From Desulfoscipio sp. XC116 (GTDB lineage Bacteria > Bacillota > Desulfotomaculia > Desulfotomaculales > Desulfallaceae): a stretch of DNA of 64,000 bases. This document shows positions 50,360-59,364 of the stretch, in pieces. The DNA lies in contig NZ_CP156660.1 in assembly GCF_039851975.1 (NCBI RefSeq), positions 186,001-250,000 on the forward strand, in the 5' to 3' direction. The translations under genes and the position numbers were made by a program. The notes under the pieces are model-generated. The model had not been told where the DNA came from. It did no database searches and was given only the letters and a program-made list of their open reading frames with translations. Every line of letters begins with the position of its first letter. Position 1 is the first letter of the stretch.

Positions 50360-50388
50360 ATTATACGGCAAATGACCATGAAAATCAA
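50360..50388 (-). promoter_or_regulatory. Sigma-A promoter of the MFS gene
   Basis: On the minus strand TTGATT (50383-50388) and TATAAT (50360-50365) with a 17-bp spacer. It excludes the upstream alternative starts of the MFS gene. Confidence 0.78.
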
Positions 50389-50409
50389 TCGGTACTCAAC
50401 CGTTTTTTA

Positions 50410-50820
50410 TTAACCGCACTTTACCAGTGCCTCTCCCTCAATAACAATTTCACCCAGCTGGTTAAAGCAAGTAGTTTTCAAAGTTAGACGCCTTTTATCC
50501 TCTTTTCTGCCAATTACTTCGACTATTGCGGTGACGGTATCTCCTATTCTAACAGGAGCGGTAAATTTTAGGTTTTGCCCGAGATATATGGTCCCTTCTC
50601 CGGGCAGCTTGCAACCAATAACAGCAGATATCAGACCCGCTGTCAGCATACCGTGCGCTATCCGTTCCTTGAAAATAGAACCGGCGGCAGCTTCCTTATT
50701 TATATGCACCGGGTTAAAATCACCGCTAATGCCGGCATATAAATACACATCAGTCTCACTCATTGTTTTAGATAGAGAGGCATTATCACCAATCTTTATT
50801 TGTTCAAAAGGTATACCCAT
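50410..50820 (-). CDS. MaoC-type (R)-specific enoyl-CoA hydratase
   Basis: A 136-aa hot-dog protein. The catalytic Asp/His pair lies in GISGDFNPVHIN, and RIAHGMLTAGLISAVIG and LKFTAPVRIGDTVTAIVEVI complete the MaoC pattern. It hydrates trans-2-enoyl-CoA to (R)-3-hydroxyacyl-CoA. It follows the thiolase gene by 44 bp on the same strand. Having both a MaoC and a crotonase in the locus gives access to R and S hydroxyacyl-CoA. Confidence 0.92.
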   Translation of the reverse strand: MGIPFEQIKIGDNASLSKTMSETDVYLYAGISGDFNPVHINKEAAAGSIFKERIAHGMLTAGLISAVIGCKLPGEGTIYLGQNLKFTAPVRIGDTVTAIVEVIGRKEDKRRLTLKTTCFNQLGEIVIEGEALVKCG

Positions 50821-50864
50821 GCTTATCCCTCACTGTATTTTTATTGCACATCCCAAGTGTGTTA

Positions 50865-52181
50865 TTATACTTCAATAATGCATGCGTCCCCCTGGGTCAG
50901 ACCTCCGCAAATAGCACACGCCCCTATACCGCCACCCCGCCTTTTCAACTCATAGGCCATGGTCATGATTAAACGTGCGCCACTGGATGTATTAGGGTGG
51001 CCAATGGCAATGGCCCCGCCATTTACATTTAATTTTTTCTTTATCGATCGGTACATATCCTTATCCGTATCTAATAAAGGCTGGGATGATACCAATTTAA
51101 CCATATCGGCATAGCTTTCCGCAGCAAATTTTCGGCTGGCTAAAAGTTTGGCGGAGATCAATGGCACACAAGCAAATGCTTCATTTATCTCAATCAAATC
51201 CAATTCATTAATCGTTAAATTTAATTTATCCAGGCATTTCTTAATTGCAAAAGCAGGTGAAACAGGCATTATTCTCGGTTGGAGAGCGATCGTAGACATC
51301 GTCATAATAGTACAGATGGGCTCACAGCCTAATTTCTCCGCGTTTTCTCTCTTTGTCAGTATCAAAGCGGCAGCACCGTCATTCATACCGGGAGAGTTGC
51401 CTGCGGTACAGGTGGGGTTGCCGAATATAGGTTTTAGTTTGGCAAGTGCTTCCCTTGATATATCAGGGCGATATTGTTCATCAATCTCCAGTGTTTTTCC
51501 GGAAATAATATTACCCTTCTTATCCTTGTCCTGTAATTCCAAGGGCATCATTTCAGCTTTAAAAAACTGTTCTTGGTATGCCTTACCGTACTTCATATGA
51601 CTTTCAAAAGCAAAGTCATCCTGTTCTTCCCTGGACACATTATATTCCACTGCCAGATTCCCGGAGTCTACCGCAACCGGGGCATAATCTTTATAACCAA
51701 GCGGGAAGATTGGATCTTCCAAATTCAGTCCGCCAATTCGGACTCCGGACCATCTAAGGTTTCTGGCTAAATACGGAACAGTGCTAAAGCTTGTGGCTCC
51801 GCCCACCAGGACCATGCCGGCTTCATCCAGCTTGATGCTCCTGGAACCATAATTGGCGGCCGACATAGCTGAAACACAGGCTTTATCAAAAGTACATGAT
51901 GGTTTCTCCGGGGGAATGCCCGCCTTTAACATGGACTGTCTTGCCACCACAGGCGTATATGGGTCTTTACAATTTGTTGTATCACCTATGCCCCACCATA
52001 CTTCGTCAATTTGATCCGGTTCCAAACCGGCCCTGATTAGCGTCTCTTTCATTGCGATAGCGCCTAAATCATAGATGTCGGTATTTTTTAAAGAGCCTCC
52101 AAACTTGCCAAAGGGCGTTCTGGCAGCGCTAATAACAACTATATCGTTACGGTTTTTTTGCTTAAGTAGATTTTCCTTCAT
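50865..52181 (-). CDS. Acetyl-CoA acyltransferase (thiolase)
   Basis: A 438-aa thiolase. The nucleophilic Cys is in ACVSAMSAANYGSRS near 100, the His in GGAIAIGHPNTSSGARL near 390 and the second Cys in GACAICGGLTQGD near 425. The start AARTPFGKFGGSLKNTDIYD is typical. It is slightly longer than standard thiolases (about 390), with extra sequence in the loop domain. It would cleave 3-ketoacyl-CoA in beta-oxidation or condense acetyl-CoA. Separated from the acyl-CoA dehydrogenase by a spacer with a 62-bp palindrome. Confidence 0.94.
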   Translation of the reverse strand: MKENLLKQKNRNDIVVISAARTPFGKFGGSLKNTDIYDLGAIAMKETLIRAGLEPDQIDEVWWGIGDTTNCKDPYTPVVARQSMLKAGIPPEKPSCTFDKACVSAMSAANYGSRSIKLDEAGMVLVGGATSFSTVPYLARNLRWSGVRIGGLNLEDPIFPLGYKDYAPVAVDSGNLAVEYNVSREEQDDFAFESHMKYGKAYQEQFFKAEMMPLELQDKDKKGNIISGKTLEIDEQYRPDISREALAKLKPIFGNPTCTAGNSPGMNDGAAALILTKRENAEKLGCEPICTIMTMSTIALQPRIMPVSPAFAIKKCLDKLNLTINELDLIEINEAFACVPLISAKLLASRKFAAESYADMVKLVSSQPLLDTDKDMYRSIKKKLNVNGGAIAIGHPNTSSGARLIMTMAYELKRRGGGIGACAICGGLTQGDACIIEV

Positions 52182-52279
52182 TTACCGGACTCCTTATCAT
52201 ATTTTAAGCGGCTGTTCGAAAATCCTGCCCGAAATCCGCTTATAATCTCCATGTTAGCTGGCTTTTGCGGTGCTCATGT

Positions 52280-52341
52280 AGGTGCCGGGTGTTGAAATGT
52301 TGAAAGATTAAAATCTTTCAACATTTCAACACCCGGCACCT
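52280..52341. repeat. Perfect 62-bp palindrome (30-bp arms, 2-nt centre)
   Basis: Left arm 52280-52309 starts AGGTGCCGGGTGTTGAAATG; right arm 52312-52341 is its exact reverse complement; AA lies between. No T-run follows. The structure would form an extremely stable RNA hairpin or DNA cruciform between acyl-CoA dehydrogenase and thiolase genes. The rest of the spacer 52182-52376 has no gene. Confidence 0.95.
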
Positions 52342-52376
52342 AAGCTTGCCTTTCAACAAACTCTTTAAGCAAATAT

Positions 52377-53519
52377 TTACTTAATTAGATTGCGGGCGAT
52401 AACAATTCTTTGTATTTGGTTGGTACCCTCATAGATTTGAGTGATTTTGGCATCCCTCATGTAACGTTCCACCGGGTATTCAGTTGTATATCCATATCCA
52501 CCGAAAATTTGTACCGCATCGGTAGTCACTTGCATGGCCGTATCGGAAGCATACAGTTTGGCCATGGCGGAAAGTTTGCTTAGCTCTTCAGATTGATCAT
52601 CAATAGCCACGGCGGCCCGGTACACCAATGACCGGGCCGCTTCTATCTGAGTGGCCATGTCGGCAAGCATAAATTGAATACCTTGGAATTCACAAATTGG
52701 TTGACCAAATTGTTCCCTTTGTTTGGAATACTCCAGGGCAGCGTCCAAAGCCCCCTGGGCAATACCCAGTGCTTGAGCGGCCACGCCGGTACGGGTGTGA
52801 TCTATGGATTTCATTACTATTTTAAAACCCTCACCTTCCCGGCCAAGGAGATTTTCCCGGGGTATGCGGCAATTCTCGAAAATTAGTTCCCTCGTTGTCG
52901 AGCCGCGGATACCCATTTTGCTCTCTTTCTTGCCAAAAGTGAAGCCCGGGGTTCCCTTCTCAACGAAAAAGGTGCCGATCCCCTTCACACCCTTTGACTT
53001 GTCCGTCATAGCCGCCACGGTGTAGATTTCCGCTTCTCCCCCGTTGGTAATAAAGTGTTTTACACCGTTGAGAATGTAATAATCGCCATCTCTGGTGGCT
53101 GTTGTAGTCATGCGGGAGGCATCCGACCCGGCCCCCGGCTCGGTAAGTCCCAGGGCGCCCAGAACCTGGCCGCTGGCCATGGGAGTAAGATATTTTTTCT
53201 TTTGTTCTTCTGTACCGGCTAAAAATACCGGAGCTATAGCCAGAGCCTGTGTAGTTAGAATAACTGAAGTGGAAGCACAGACCCGGGCCACTTCTTCTAT
53301 GGCTATAACATGGCTTAGAGTATCTGAACCGGCACCGCCATATTCCTCGGGTACATTAATACCCAACAGCCCATATTCGGCCAACAGTTTCATATTATCC
53401 CACGGGAACTCCCCGGCCTGATCTATTTGTGCCGCCCTGGGGGCAAATTTTTCCCGCGCCAGTTCCCGGGTCATTTTCCTCAACATAATTTGTTCTTCGG
53501 TAAGTCTCATTGTCATCAT
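52377..53519 (-). CDS. Acyl-CoA dehydrogenase
   Basis: A 380-aa FAD enzyme of standard length. Seen: LAREKFAPRAAQIDQAGEFP at the N terminus, LTEPGAGSDASRMTTTATR near 125, VKHFITNGGEAEIYTV, HTRTGVAAQALGIAQGALDA, FGGYGYTTEYPVERYMRDAK and the catalytic Glu in QIYEGTNQIQR near 365. This is the butyryl/short-chain-type arrangement. It forms an operon with crotonase and 3-hydroxyacyl-CoA dehydrogenase. Electron acceptor (ETF) genes are not in the window. Confidence 0.96.
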   Translation of the reverse strand: MMTMRLTEEQIMLRKMTRELAREKFAPRAAQIDQAGEFPWDNMKLLAEYGLLGINVPEEYGGAGSDTLSHVIAIEEVARVCASTSVILTTQALAIAPVFLAGTEEQKKKYLTPMASGQVLGALGLTEPGAGSDASRMTTTATRDGDYYILNGVKHFITNGGEAEIYTVAAMTDKSKGVKGIGTFFVEKGTPGFTFGKKESKMGIRGSTTRELIFENCRIPRENLLGREGEGFKIVMKSIDHTRTGVAAQALGIAQGALDAALEYSKQREQFGQPICEFQGIQFMLADMATQIEAARSLVYRAAVAIDDQSEELSKLSAMAKLYASDTAMQVTTDAVQIFGGYGYTTEYPVERYMRDAKITQIYEGTNQIQRIVIARNLIK

Positions 53520-53542
53520 CGACGCCCCTTAACCAGTTAATA

Positions 53543-54325
53543 TTAATAACCTTTGAACTGCGGTTTTCTTTTTTCCAAAAAGGCACCGGTCCCTTCTTTT
53601 CTATCTTCAGTTGAGCAAGCCACGGCAAAATTTGCACTCTCTACCGCACAGCCACGTCTCAGGTCTACTTCCAGACCATCGTTAATACTCCTTTTGGCCA
53701 TAGCCAAAGCAACCGGAGATTTCCGGGCCAGCAAGTTCGCCAATGAAATGGTTTCTTCCAGCAGCTTATCAGCGGGAACCACCTTTTCCACTAATCCAAT
53801 CTGCAAAGCCAATTGTGCATCGATGATCATCCCGGAAAAAACCATCATCTTGGCCATGCCTTTACCGACCAGCCGGGGTAAGCGCTGGGTGCCACCATAA
53901 CCCGGGATAACCCCCAGATTGATTTCAGGCAAGCCAAACTTGGCCTTATCTGAAGCAATCCTTATGTCACCGGCCATAGCCAATTCGCAACCCCCGCCCA
54001 GTGCATAACCGTTTATGGCCATCAGTACAGGTTTATCACAGTGCTCTATTTTAAAGAAAATATCTATTCCACGGGTGCTTTTGTCCTGGGCGGCTTTAAC
54101 TGATGGCAGACTTTGCAATTCATTTATATCCGCCCCGGCTACAAAGGCTTTATCTCCCTGACCGGTAATTACAATTACCCTTACCCCGGGATCGGCGGAG
54201 CCCCGGTTAAAAGCATCTTCAAGTTCACCTACAGTTTCTTCATTCAGTGCATTTAAAGTGTCGGGGCGGTTTATGGTAATTATAAATAGCGCATCTTTCT
54301 TTTCCGTTAAAATATTGTAGGCCAT
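53543..54325 (-). CDS. Enoyl-CoA hydratase (crotonase)
   Basis: A 260-aa crotonase. FVAGADINELQSL near 62 forms the oxyanion loop, INGYALGGGCELAMAGDIRI near 100 has the first catalytic Glu region, and FGLPEINLGVIPGYGGTQRL near 133 has the second Glu. It hydrates crotonyl-CoA-type substrates to (S)-3-hydroxyacyl-CoA. I choose ATG 54325, seven bases after AAAGGTGG; GTG 54337 overlaps that RBS. It lies 14 bp after the dehydrogenase. Confidence 0.95.
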   Translation of the reverse strand: MAYNILTEKKDALFIITINRPDTLNALNEETVGELEDAFNRGSADPGVRVIVITGQGDKAFVAGADINELQSLPSVKAAQDKSTRGIDIFFKIEHCDKPVLMAINGYALGGGCELAMAGDIRIASDKAKFGLPEINLGVIPGYGGTQRLPRLVGKGMAKMMVFSGMIIDAQLALQIGLVEKVVPADKLLEETISLANLLARKSPVALAMAKRSINDGLEVDLRRGCAVESANFAVACSTEDRKEGTGAFLEKRKPQFKGY

Positions 54326-54339
54326 ATCAATACCCACCT

Positions 54340-55188
54340 TTAGCGGTAGGCATATACCCCCTCTCCTGATTTACGCCCCAGTCTGCCCGCCGCCACATAT
54401 TCCTTGAGCAGGGGGCAGGGACGATATTTGGAATCATTAAACCCTTGATAAAGGGATTCCATGGTATGGAGCAATATGTCTATGCCCACCAGGTCCGCTA
54501 ATTGCAACGGGCCAATGGGGTGATTGGCGCCCAGCAGCATACCCTGATCAATATCTTCTTTTTTATTGCCTTCCATAAGCAAGTAAAATGCTTCGTTCAG
54601 CATGGGGACCAGCAGTCTGTTGACAATGAAGCCGGGAGTGTTATTGGCGTCTACCACTGTTTTACCCATTTTTTCAGCCACTTGTTTAACTCTGTCCATA
54701 ACCTGTGCATCGGTAGCCAAAGCCGGAATTATTTCCACTAATTTCATTACAGGAACCGGGCTAAAGAAATGCATGCCTACAACTTGGTGCGGCTTTTGAG
54801 TAACCGAAGCTATTTCTGTAATGGAAAGTGAAGAGGTGTTAGTGGCCAGAATAGTTTCCATGCTGGTTAGTGAATCAATTTTTTTGAACATATTTTTTTT
54901 CAAGTCCATTTTTTCAGGAACAGCTTCAATCACCATTTGCGCATCCGAACAAACAGCCAAATCCGTTCCCGGGGCTACCCGGGCCATGATTTGCTCCTTT
55001 TCAGCTTCCGAAAGTTTACCCTTGCTAACCTTGCCCTGGAGCAGTCTATTTATATTGGCTACCCCACGGTCAACGAATTCCTGGCTGATATCTATTATAT
55101 TTACCTTGTAGCCCGCCTGAGCCGCCACCTGGGCAATGCCGGAACCCATCAAACCGGCTCCTATTACAGTTATAGTATTAATTTGCAT
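54340..55188 (-). CDS. 3-hydroxybutyryl-CoA dehydrogenase
   Basis: A 282-aa NAD-dependent enzyme. The Rossmann start is TITVIGAGLMGSGIAQVAAQ, followed by TNTSSLSITEIASVTQKPHQ, VVGMHFFSPVPVMKLVEII with the catalytic His, and the helical C-terminal domain with NTPGFIVNRLLVPMLNEAFY. Length is normal. RBS GGAGGGG upstream of ATG. It is the first intact gene downstream of the sigma-54 promoter at 55446-55461. Confidence 0.96.
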   Translation of the reverse strand: MQINTITVIGAGLMGSGIAQVAAQAGYKVNIIDISQEFVDRGVANINRLLQGKVSKGKLSEAEKEQIMARVAPGTDLAVCSDAQMVIEAVPEKMDLKKNMFKKIDSLTSMETILATNTSSLSITEIASVTQKPHQVVGMHFFSPVPVMKLVEIIPALATDAQVMDRVKQVAEKMGKTVVDANNTPGFIVNRLLVPMLNEAFYLLMEGNKKEDIDQGMLLGANHPIGPLQLADLVGIDILLHTMESLYQGFNDSKYRPCPLLKEYVAAGRLGRKSGEGVYAYR

Positions 55189-55204
55189 TTTTCACCCCTC
55201 CATG

Positions 55205-55381
55205 TTATTCAGTAACATAACCATAAACCGACCAACCGCCATCCACTACAATTGTCTGGCCGGTTATATAACTGGCATCATCTGAGGCCAGGAAAACCGC
55301 TACTTTAGCCACTTCATCAACATTACCCAGACGTCCCATGGGGCAGCGCCTGCTAAGTTTTGCTTGATTCGGGGTTCATCA
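55205..55381 (-). pseudogene. C-terminal remnant of a short-chain dehydrogenase (FabG-like)
   Basis: The frame reads [20 protein letters not shown] then [20 protein letters not shown] and ends at TAA 55205-55207. This is the typical SDR C terminus. Everything before about 55381 is missing; TGA codons precede it. It lies between the sigma-54 promoter and the 3-hydroxybutyryl-CoA dehydrogenase, so a first operon gene was deleted. Confidence 0.85.
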
Positions 55382-55445
55382 TGGTTCTTGACGTTTTACT
55401 GTCCGGGCTAATACTTATTTATACAGCCGGTATCATGTAATATAT

Positions 55446-55461
55446 TGCAAATCAGATACCA
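55446..55461 (-). promoter_or_regulatory. Sigma-54 (-24/-12) promoter of the beta-oxidation operon
   Basis: Minus strand TGGTATCTGATTTGCA: GG at -24 and GC at -12 are exactly 10 nt apart as required. It points to the SDR remnant and the 3-hydroxybutyryl-CoA dehydrogenase start, about 260 bp downstream. A sigma-54 activator gene and a cluster of repeated sites lie just upstream. Confidence 0.72.
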
Positions 55462-55693
55462 TTATGGAGCCAAACATATTTTAGCGCACTAAATCCTCAT
55501 TTGAGACAGTCAGCCTTAAATCCTCGAAAAAGATGGAATTTCGTATCGGTTCATTGCCAATACATATTCCTGTAAATATCCGTTCAATAAAAATGTCAAT
55601 TCACTTCACACAGCTAGTCAGAACCGATAATGGTTTAATTTCCGGTTAGCCCTTTTTAGTTCCCAACAGCGGAATCACTTCCAAAGGCAATCT

Positions 55694-55779
55694 AATTGGT
55701 GCAATTATGCACCAATTTTGTTTTGTTTCTGCACCATCTCATGCTAAACACTGAAATACCCTGGTTCATAATTGCACCA
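55694..55779. promoter_or_regulatory. Cluster of four TGCACCA sites, likely activator-binding region
   Basis: AATTGGTGCA (55694-55703) and TGCACCAATT (55708-55717) are perfect 10-bp inverted arms around ATTA. Further TGCACCA copies occur at 55730-55736 and 55773-55779. They lie about 235-335 bp upstream of the -24/-12 promoter, the usual distance for an enhancer of a Fis-type sigma-54 activator. Confidence 0.7.
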
Positions 55780-55787
55780 GGGTATCT
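55752..55787. repeat. Inverted repeat after the activator gene
   Basis: ATACCCTGGT and ACCAGGGTAT are perfect 10-bp arms around a 10-nt loop that contains a TGCACCA site. On the minus strand it follows the activator stop codon and may act as a terminator, though the T-run is poor. Confidence 0.5.
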
Positions 55788-57277
55788 CAGTAAACGTTAT
55801 GAAGTTTTATATTATATTTCCTTATTCGCCGTACAATGGTTGAGTGATCTACTTTTAAGGCACTTGCAGCTTTTCTGATGGTCCCGTATTTTTTAAGTGA
55901 TTGCAAAATCACTTGTTTTTCCAATTCTTCGATTGAATCTCTTAAACCTTTTTCTGTTAAACCATTCGCTTTGTGATAGTCCTCATCATTCTGATAAAAA
56001 ATGATGTGTTTGGGCAGACACTTGCTGCTTATTACTCTTTCCTCGTTGAATATTACCAGATTTTCAATGGTATTTTGCAGCTCGCGAACATTACCGGGCC
56101 AATTATAGTTTTCCAATGCATCACATACGTCGGAAGCAAAAATTTTATCTGTACAGTATTTCTTGTTGAAATTGTTTAAGAAATGGCTTGCTAAAGGGAC
56201 TATATCAGCCTTTCTATCCCTAAGACTGGGAATTGATATATTAACAACATGCAGACGATAGAAAAGATCTTTGCGAAAGGTGCCTGTTGCCACCATATCG
56301 GGCAAGTCTTTATGCGTTGCTGAGATTATCCGTACATCCAATCTAGTTGGTTTGACTCCCCCAAGGCGGTAAATTTCCTGGTTCTCAATGGCTCTTAATA
56401 ACTTAACTTGAAGGTTTAATGGCAAGTCGCCAATTTCATCCAAAAGAATTGTGCCTTTGTTGGCAACCTCCAACAGCCCCATTTTTCTGCTTTGAGCGCC
56501 GGAAAACGCCCCCTTTTCAAACCCAAATAATTCGGATTCCAATAGGCTCTCGGGTATGGCGCCACAATTAATCTGCACAAATGGTCCATCTTTTCTGCCG
56601 CTATACTTGTGTATTAACTTAGTCAAAACTTCCTTGCCTACACCGGACTCACCCGTCAAAAGTACATTTGCGTCCACTTGCGATACCTTGATTGCACTTT
56701 CCAGCACCTTCTTCATCTTATTGCTTCTAACGATGACGTCATCGGTTTCCAGCAGCTTATTGCGCAGTTCTTTTAGTTCCGCCAGGAATACCTCCGGAAG
56801 TTTGTTATGGGAATTATCGTCCACTATCTTCTTTAACTTATTTAATTCTCTCATTTCACGGTAATTGGCAATGTAGAATACCACGTTACCGTGGTTATCA
56901 TGCACAGGAACACTGGTGATAAATACTTCCACTCCTGTTTTTACTTTTTGGATAATTGATAAGGGATTTGTACCTAAAATTTTTCTTGAATTTGTAAGAA
57001 TCACTCCTTCTCTCAACATATCTTTGGTTGTTTTGCCAATTATCTGATCCATTGATATGCCGGAAATTCTCTCTACAGCTTTATTACCATAAAAAATCCG
57101 GCCTTGATGATCCGACAGCAGGTAACCGTCAAATGAGTAGTCCAATAAATAAAGCAGCAAATTCAATATTCCATTGAAATCATACCTGGAATTGGATGTA
57201 TCAGTTCCTGGCGTTGGATTGAACAAGTTGATGTTTTTACTAAGAATATTCTTAACTTTATGGTATTGGCTGGACAT
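55787..57277 (-). CDS. PAS-domain sigma-54-dependent transcriptional activator
   Basis: A 496-aa activator. An N-terminal PAS domain (about 40-150; LSDHQGRIFYGNKAVERISG) senses the signal. The AAA+ domain has Walker A TGESGVGKE, the sigma-54 contact loop GAFSGA (a Ser variant of GAFTGA), Walker B ILLDEIGDLPL and the arginine-finger region VRELQNTIENLV. A Fis-type HTH ends the protein (YGTIRKAASALKVDHSTIVR). I choose ATG 57277, six bases after AAAGGAG. It probably binds the TGCACCA cluster and activates the neighbouring -24/-12 promoters. Confidence 0.95.
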   Translation of the reverse strand: MSSQYHKVKNILSKNINLFNPTPGTDTSNSRYDFNGILNLLLYLLDYSFDGYLLSDHQGRIFYGNKAVERISGISMDQIIGKTTKDMLREGVILTNSRKILGTNPLSIIQKVKTGVEVFITSVPVHDNHGNVVFYIANYREMRELNKLKKIVDDNSHNKLPEVFLAELKELRNKLLETDDVIVRSNKMKKVLESAIKVSQVDANVLLTGESGVGKEVLTKLIHKYSGRKDGPFVQINCGAIPESLLESELFGFEKGAFSGAQSRKMGLLEVANKGTILLDEIGDLPLNLQVKLLRAIENQEIYRLGGVKPTRLDVRIISATHKDLPDMVATGTFRKDLFYRLHVVNISIPSLRDRKADIVPLASHFLNNFNKKYCTDKIFASDVCDALENYNWPGNVRELQNTIENLVIFNEERVISSKCLPKHIIFYQNDEDYHKANGLTEKGLRDSIEELEKQVILQSLKKYGTIRKAASALKVDHSTIVRRIRKYNIKLHNVY

Positions 57278-57542
57278 TATATGCTCCTTTATGGTCTTTA
57301 ACAAGCATAAATTCTACGCCTTTGCCAAATACACCTTTTTAGAAAAAGTATAAAAAGAGGATATTGCGGGGAGTATCAGAAATGTCTTGATATTTAAGCC
57401 ATCGGTACAAACCTTGCGATATTCAACTCTAAGTATTTAACCTTAGACAATCTTTTGCGGGAGGTTCTTAAGGAGTGATTTTTTATTAAACGGAATTTAC
57501 CGTAAGGTTTCAGGTTCAGCCTTATGAGAACTGATGTGCATG

Positions 57543-57746
57543 CATGATGGCACTACTTCGGCGGTGCCTATTTACGACCCCGCCACCCGTAAGATAATCG
57601 GTATTCCGGTAATGAGTGGAACTTGAGAAATGGTACACCGGCACACGCTGGGCGTGGTGATCGCAGCGGTTGATTCAATTGAAAAACAAATATCCGCCTG
57701 CGAATGGCTAGAACATCTGAAATTGCAAATCAGTATAAGAACTTGA
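57543..57746 (+). pseudogene. Remnant of an AcoR-type GAF-domain sigma-54 activator
   Basis: The frame reads GTTSAVPIYDPATRKIIGIP, a TGA, then RHTLGVVIAAVDSIEKQI. AcoR-like activators have SAAPIxDPxTGxxxGVLDxSG followed by HPHTLxLVxAAAxxIE in their N-terminal GAF domain, and the spacing matches. The AAA+ and HTH parts are absent. A second regulator once stood here. Confidence 0.65.
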
Positions 57747-58071
57747 TTATGAATGCTTTGCAGGGTTAATAACTTTGGACAATTTCGGAAACGTTATACA
57801 TGCAACAAAAAAGCCATGGATACCTTTGGTATAAAAGAGAATCCGGTTAATTACTAAAATCGCCACACTTCCTCTTCTCACATAGAAGGGACGCATATCC
57901 TCGAATTTTCCATTTATGTCACCGCCTGCTCCCTTATACCCCGGTGAATTTGATCAACTCCCTAAACCGACGGGGATTAAACCTCGCATTAATGGGGCTA
58001 AGCCCAAAGAGAATAGCCCTATGAGCCAAGCCCCAAACCATGTTATCATTAAATTGCATCACCTAACTGAC
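57747..58071. other. Spacer without a convincing gene
   Basis: On the minus strand a hydrophobic frame (WFGAWLIGLFSLGLAPLMRG) at about 57960-58050 could be a scrap of a membrane protein, without RBS or family. Nothing else is visible. Confidence 0.3.
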
Positions 58072-59331
58072 TTAGTCAACTATAATCATGTCTTTCGTTT
58101 CTTTCATAAAGTATCCGAATATTGCACCTGTCGCATAGATCACGGATACTAACCCCAAAGCTAAACCCAGACTATACTGGCTGGCAATACCACCCATTAA
58201 AAAGGGAGCTAAGGCCGACATCATTCTGCCGCTGGCATAGGCAAAGGCGGTTCCGATACCACGTACACCGGTTGGAAATTGTTCAGCAACAAAGGCTGCC
58301 AGTGGTCCCCAATAGCCGTATGTTATAAAGCCAAATACCCCTGCCATCCACAATATTGCCGTTGGGCTGTTTAGGTTGATCCAGATCAACATAACAACTG
58401 CCGAGGCCAGGGATCCGAAGATAAAATTTGCCCGGCGTCCGAGTTTGTCTGCAAGAAATCCATAAAAATAATACCCAATAAAGCCTCCCACATTTAAAAT
58501 CATTAAATAACCGCTCATGTCTTTTAAATTTAGGCCCCGTTCTGTTGAAAGGTAGGCTGGAATCCACGATCCCGCTCCCCAGTAAGAAACCAGGCAGCTT
58601 GCGCAAAGTCCGAAAGCCAATAATGTGGTTTTCAGATTGGCTCCTTTGAGAAGATCAGTCCAGGTTGCTGCCTTAACATTAGTTTTGGAGATGGATTCTT
58701 TTCCTTCGGTTTTGTTGCTTTGTGCTTTTAACCAGGCTGGTGATTCGGGAACAAGTACAGCGATATACACTGCTGCAATCAAAGAAATGATTCCTGAAAA
58801 GAAAAGAATCTGCCAACCATAGGTTGGCACAAAGTAAGCATTCACTCCAAGAGCCAAAGCGTAGCCCAGTGGCCAACCGCTCTGCACTGCCGAAGTAGCA
58901 CGAGCCCTTTGTTCAGGAGGGAAGAATTCACTTACTAATGCCGCGCCAATAACCCATTCTCCTCCCAGCCCTATACCGGCTATAAATCTTAGGACGATTA
59001 ATTGTATATAATTTGTCGCAAATCCACACAAGAAGGTAAAAACACCAAACCAGATAAGGCACAAGATCAGCATTCTTTTGCGGCCAAACTTATCGATCAT
59101 TGGTCCCCAAAAATAACCGCTTAAGGCTGCGCCAAAAATGGTCGCTGTACCAATTAGCCCGGCACTGGCCAAACTAATGCCCCATGTTTTTACCAGCAAA
59201 GGGATCACCAGGGCCAAAACCATAAAGTCTTGAGCATCGAAAATATAGCCTAATATTGCACCAGTCAAGGCTTTATACTTATACTTAAAAGGATTAGCTA
59301 TTATTTTTTGGTTATAGTTTAACTCCGCCAT
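58072..59331 (-). CDS. MFS carboxylate:H+ symporter-type transporter (AAHS/MHS-like)
   Basis: A 419-aa, 12-helix transporter. The loop motif GPMIDKFGRKRMLIL, the long signature RFIAGIGLGGEWVIGAALVS with EFFPPEQRARATS, and the second-half FLADKLGRRANFIFG are typical of MFS importers for aromatic acids or other organic acids. It likely brings in the acid that the adjacent acyl-CoA synthetase activates. RBS GGGAGGAAATAAG before ATG. A 29-aa membrane microprotein gene lies 33 bp upstream in the same operon. Confidence 0.9.
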   Translation of the reverse strand: MAELNYNQKIIANPFKYKYKALTGAILGYIFDAQDFMVLALVIPLLVKTWGISLASAGLIGTATIFGAALSGYFWGPMIDKFGRKRMLILCLIWFGVFTFLCGFATNYIQLIVLRFIAGIGLGGEWVIGAALVSEFFPPEQRARATSAVQSGWPLGYALALGVNAYFVPTYGWQILFFSGIISLIAAVYIAVLVPESPAWLKAQSNKTEGKESISKTNVKAATWTDLLKGANLKTTLLAFGLCASCLVSYWGAGSWIPAYLSTERGLNLKDMSGYLMILNVGGFIGYYFYGFLADKLGRRANFIFGSLASAVVMLIWINLNSPTAILWMAGVFGFITYGYWGPLAAFVAEQFPTGVRGIGTAFAYASGRMMSALAPFLMGGIASQYSLGLALGLVSVIYATGAIFGYFMKETKDMIIVD

Positions 59332-59364
59332 CTTATTTCCTCCCTAAGTTCATTCTTACTTAAT

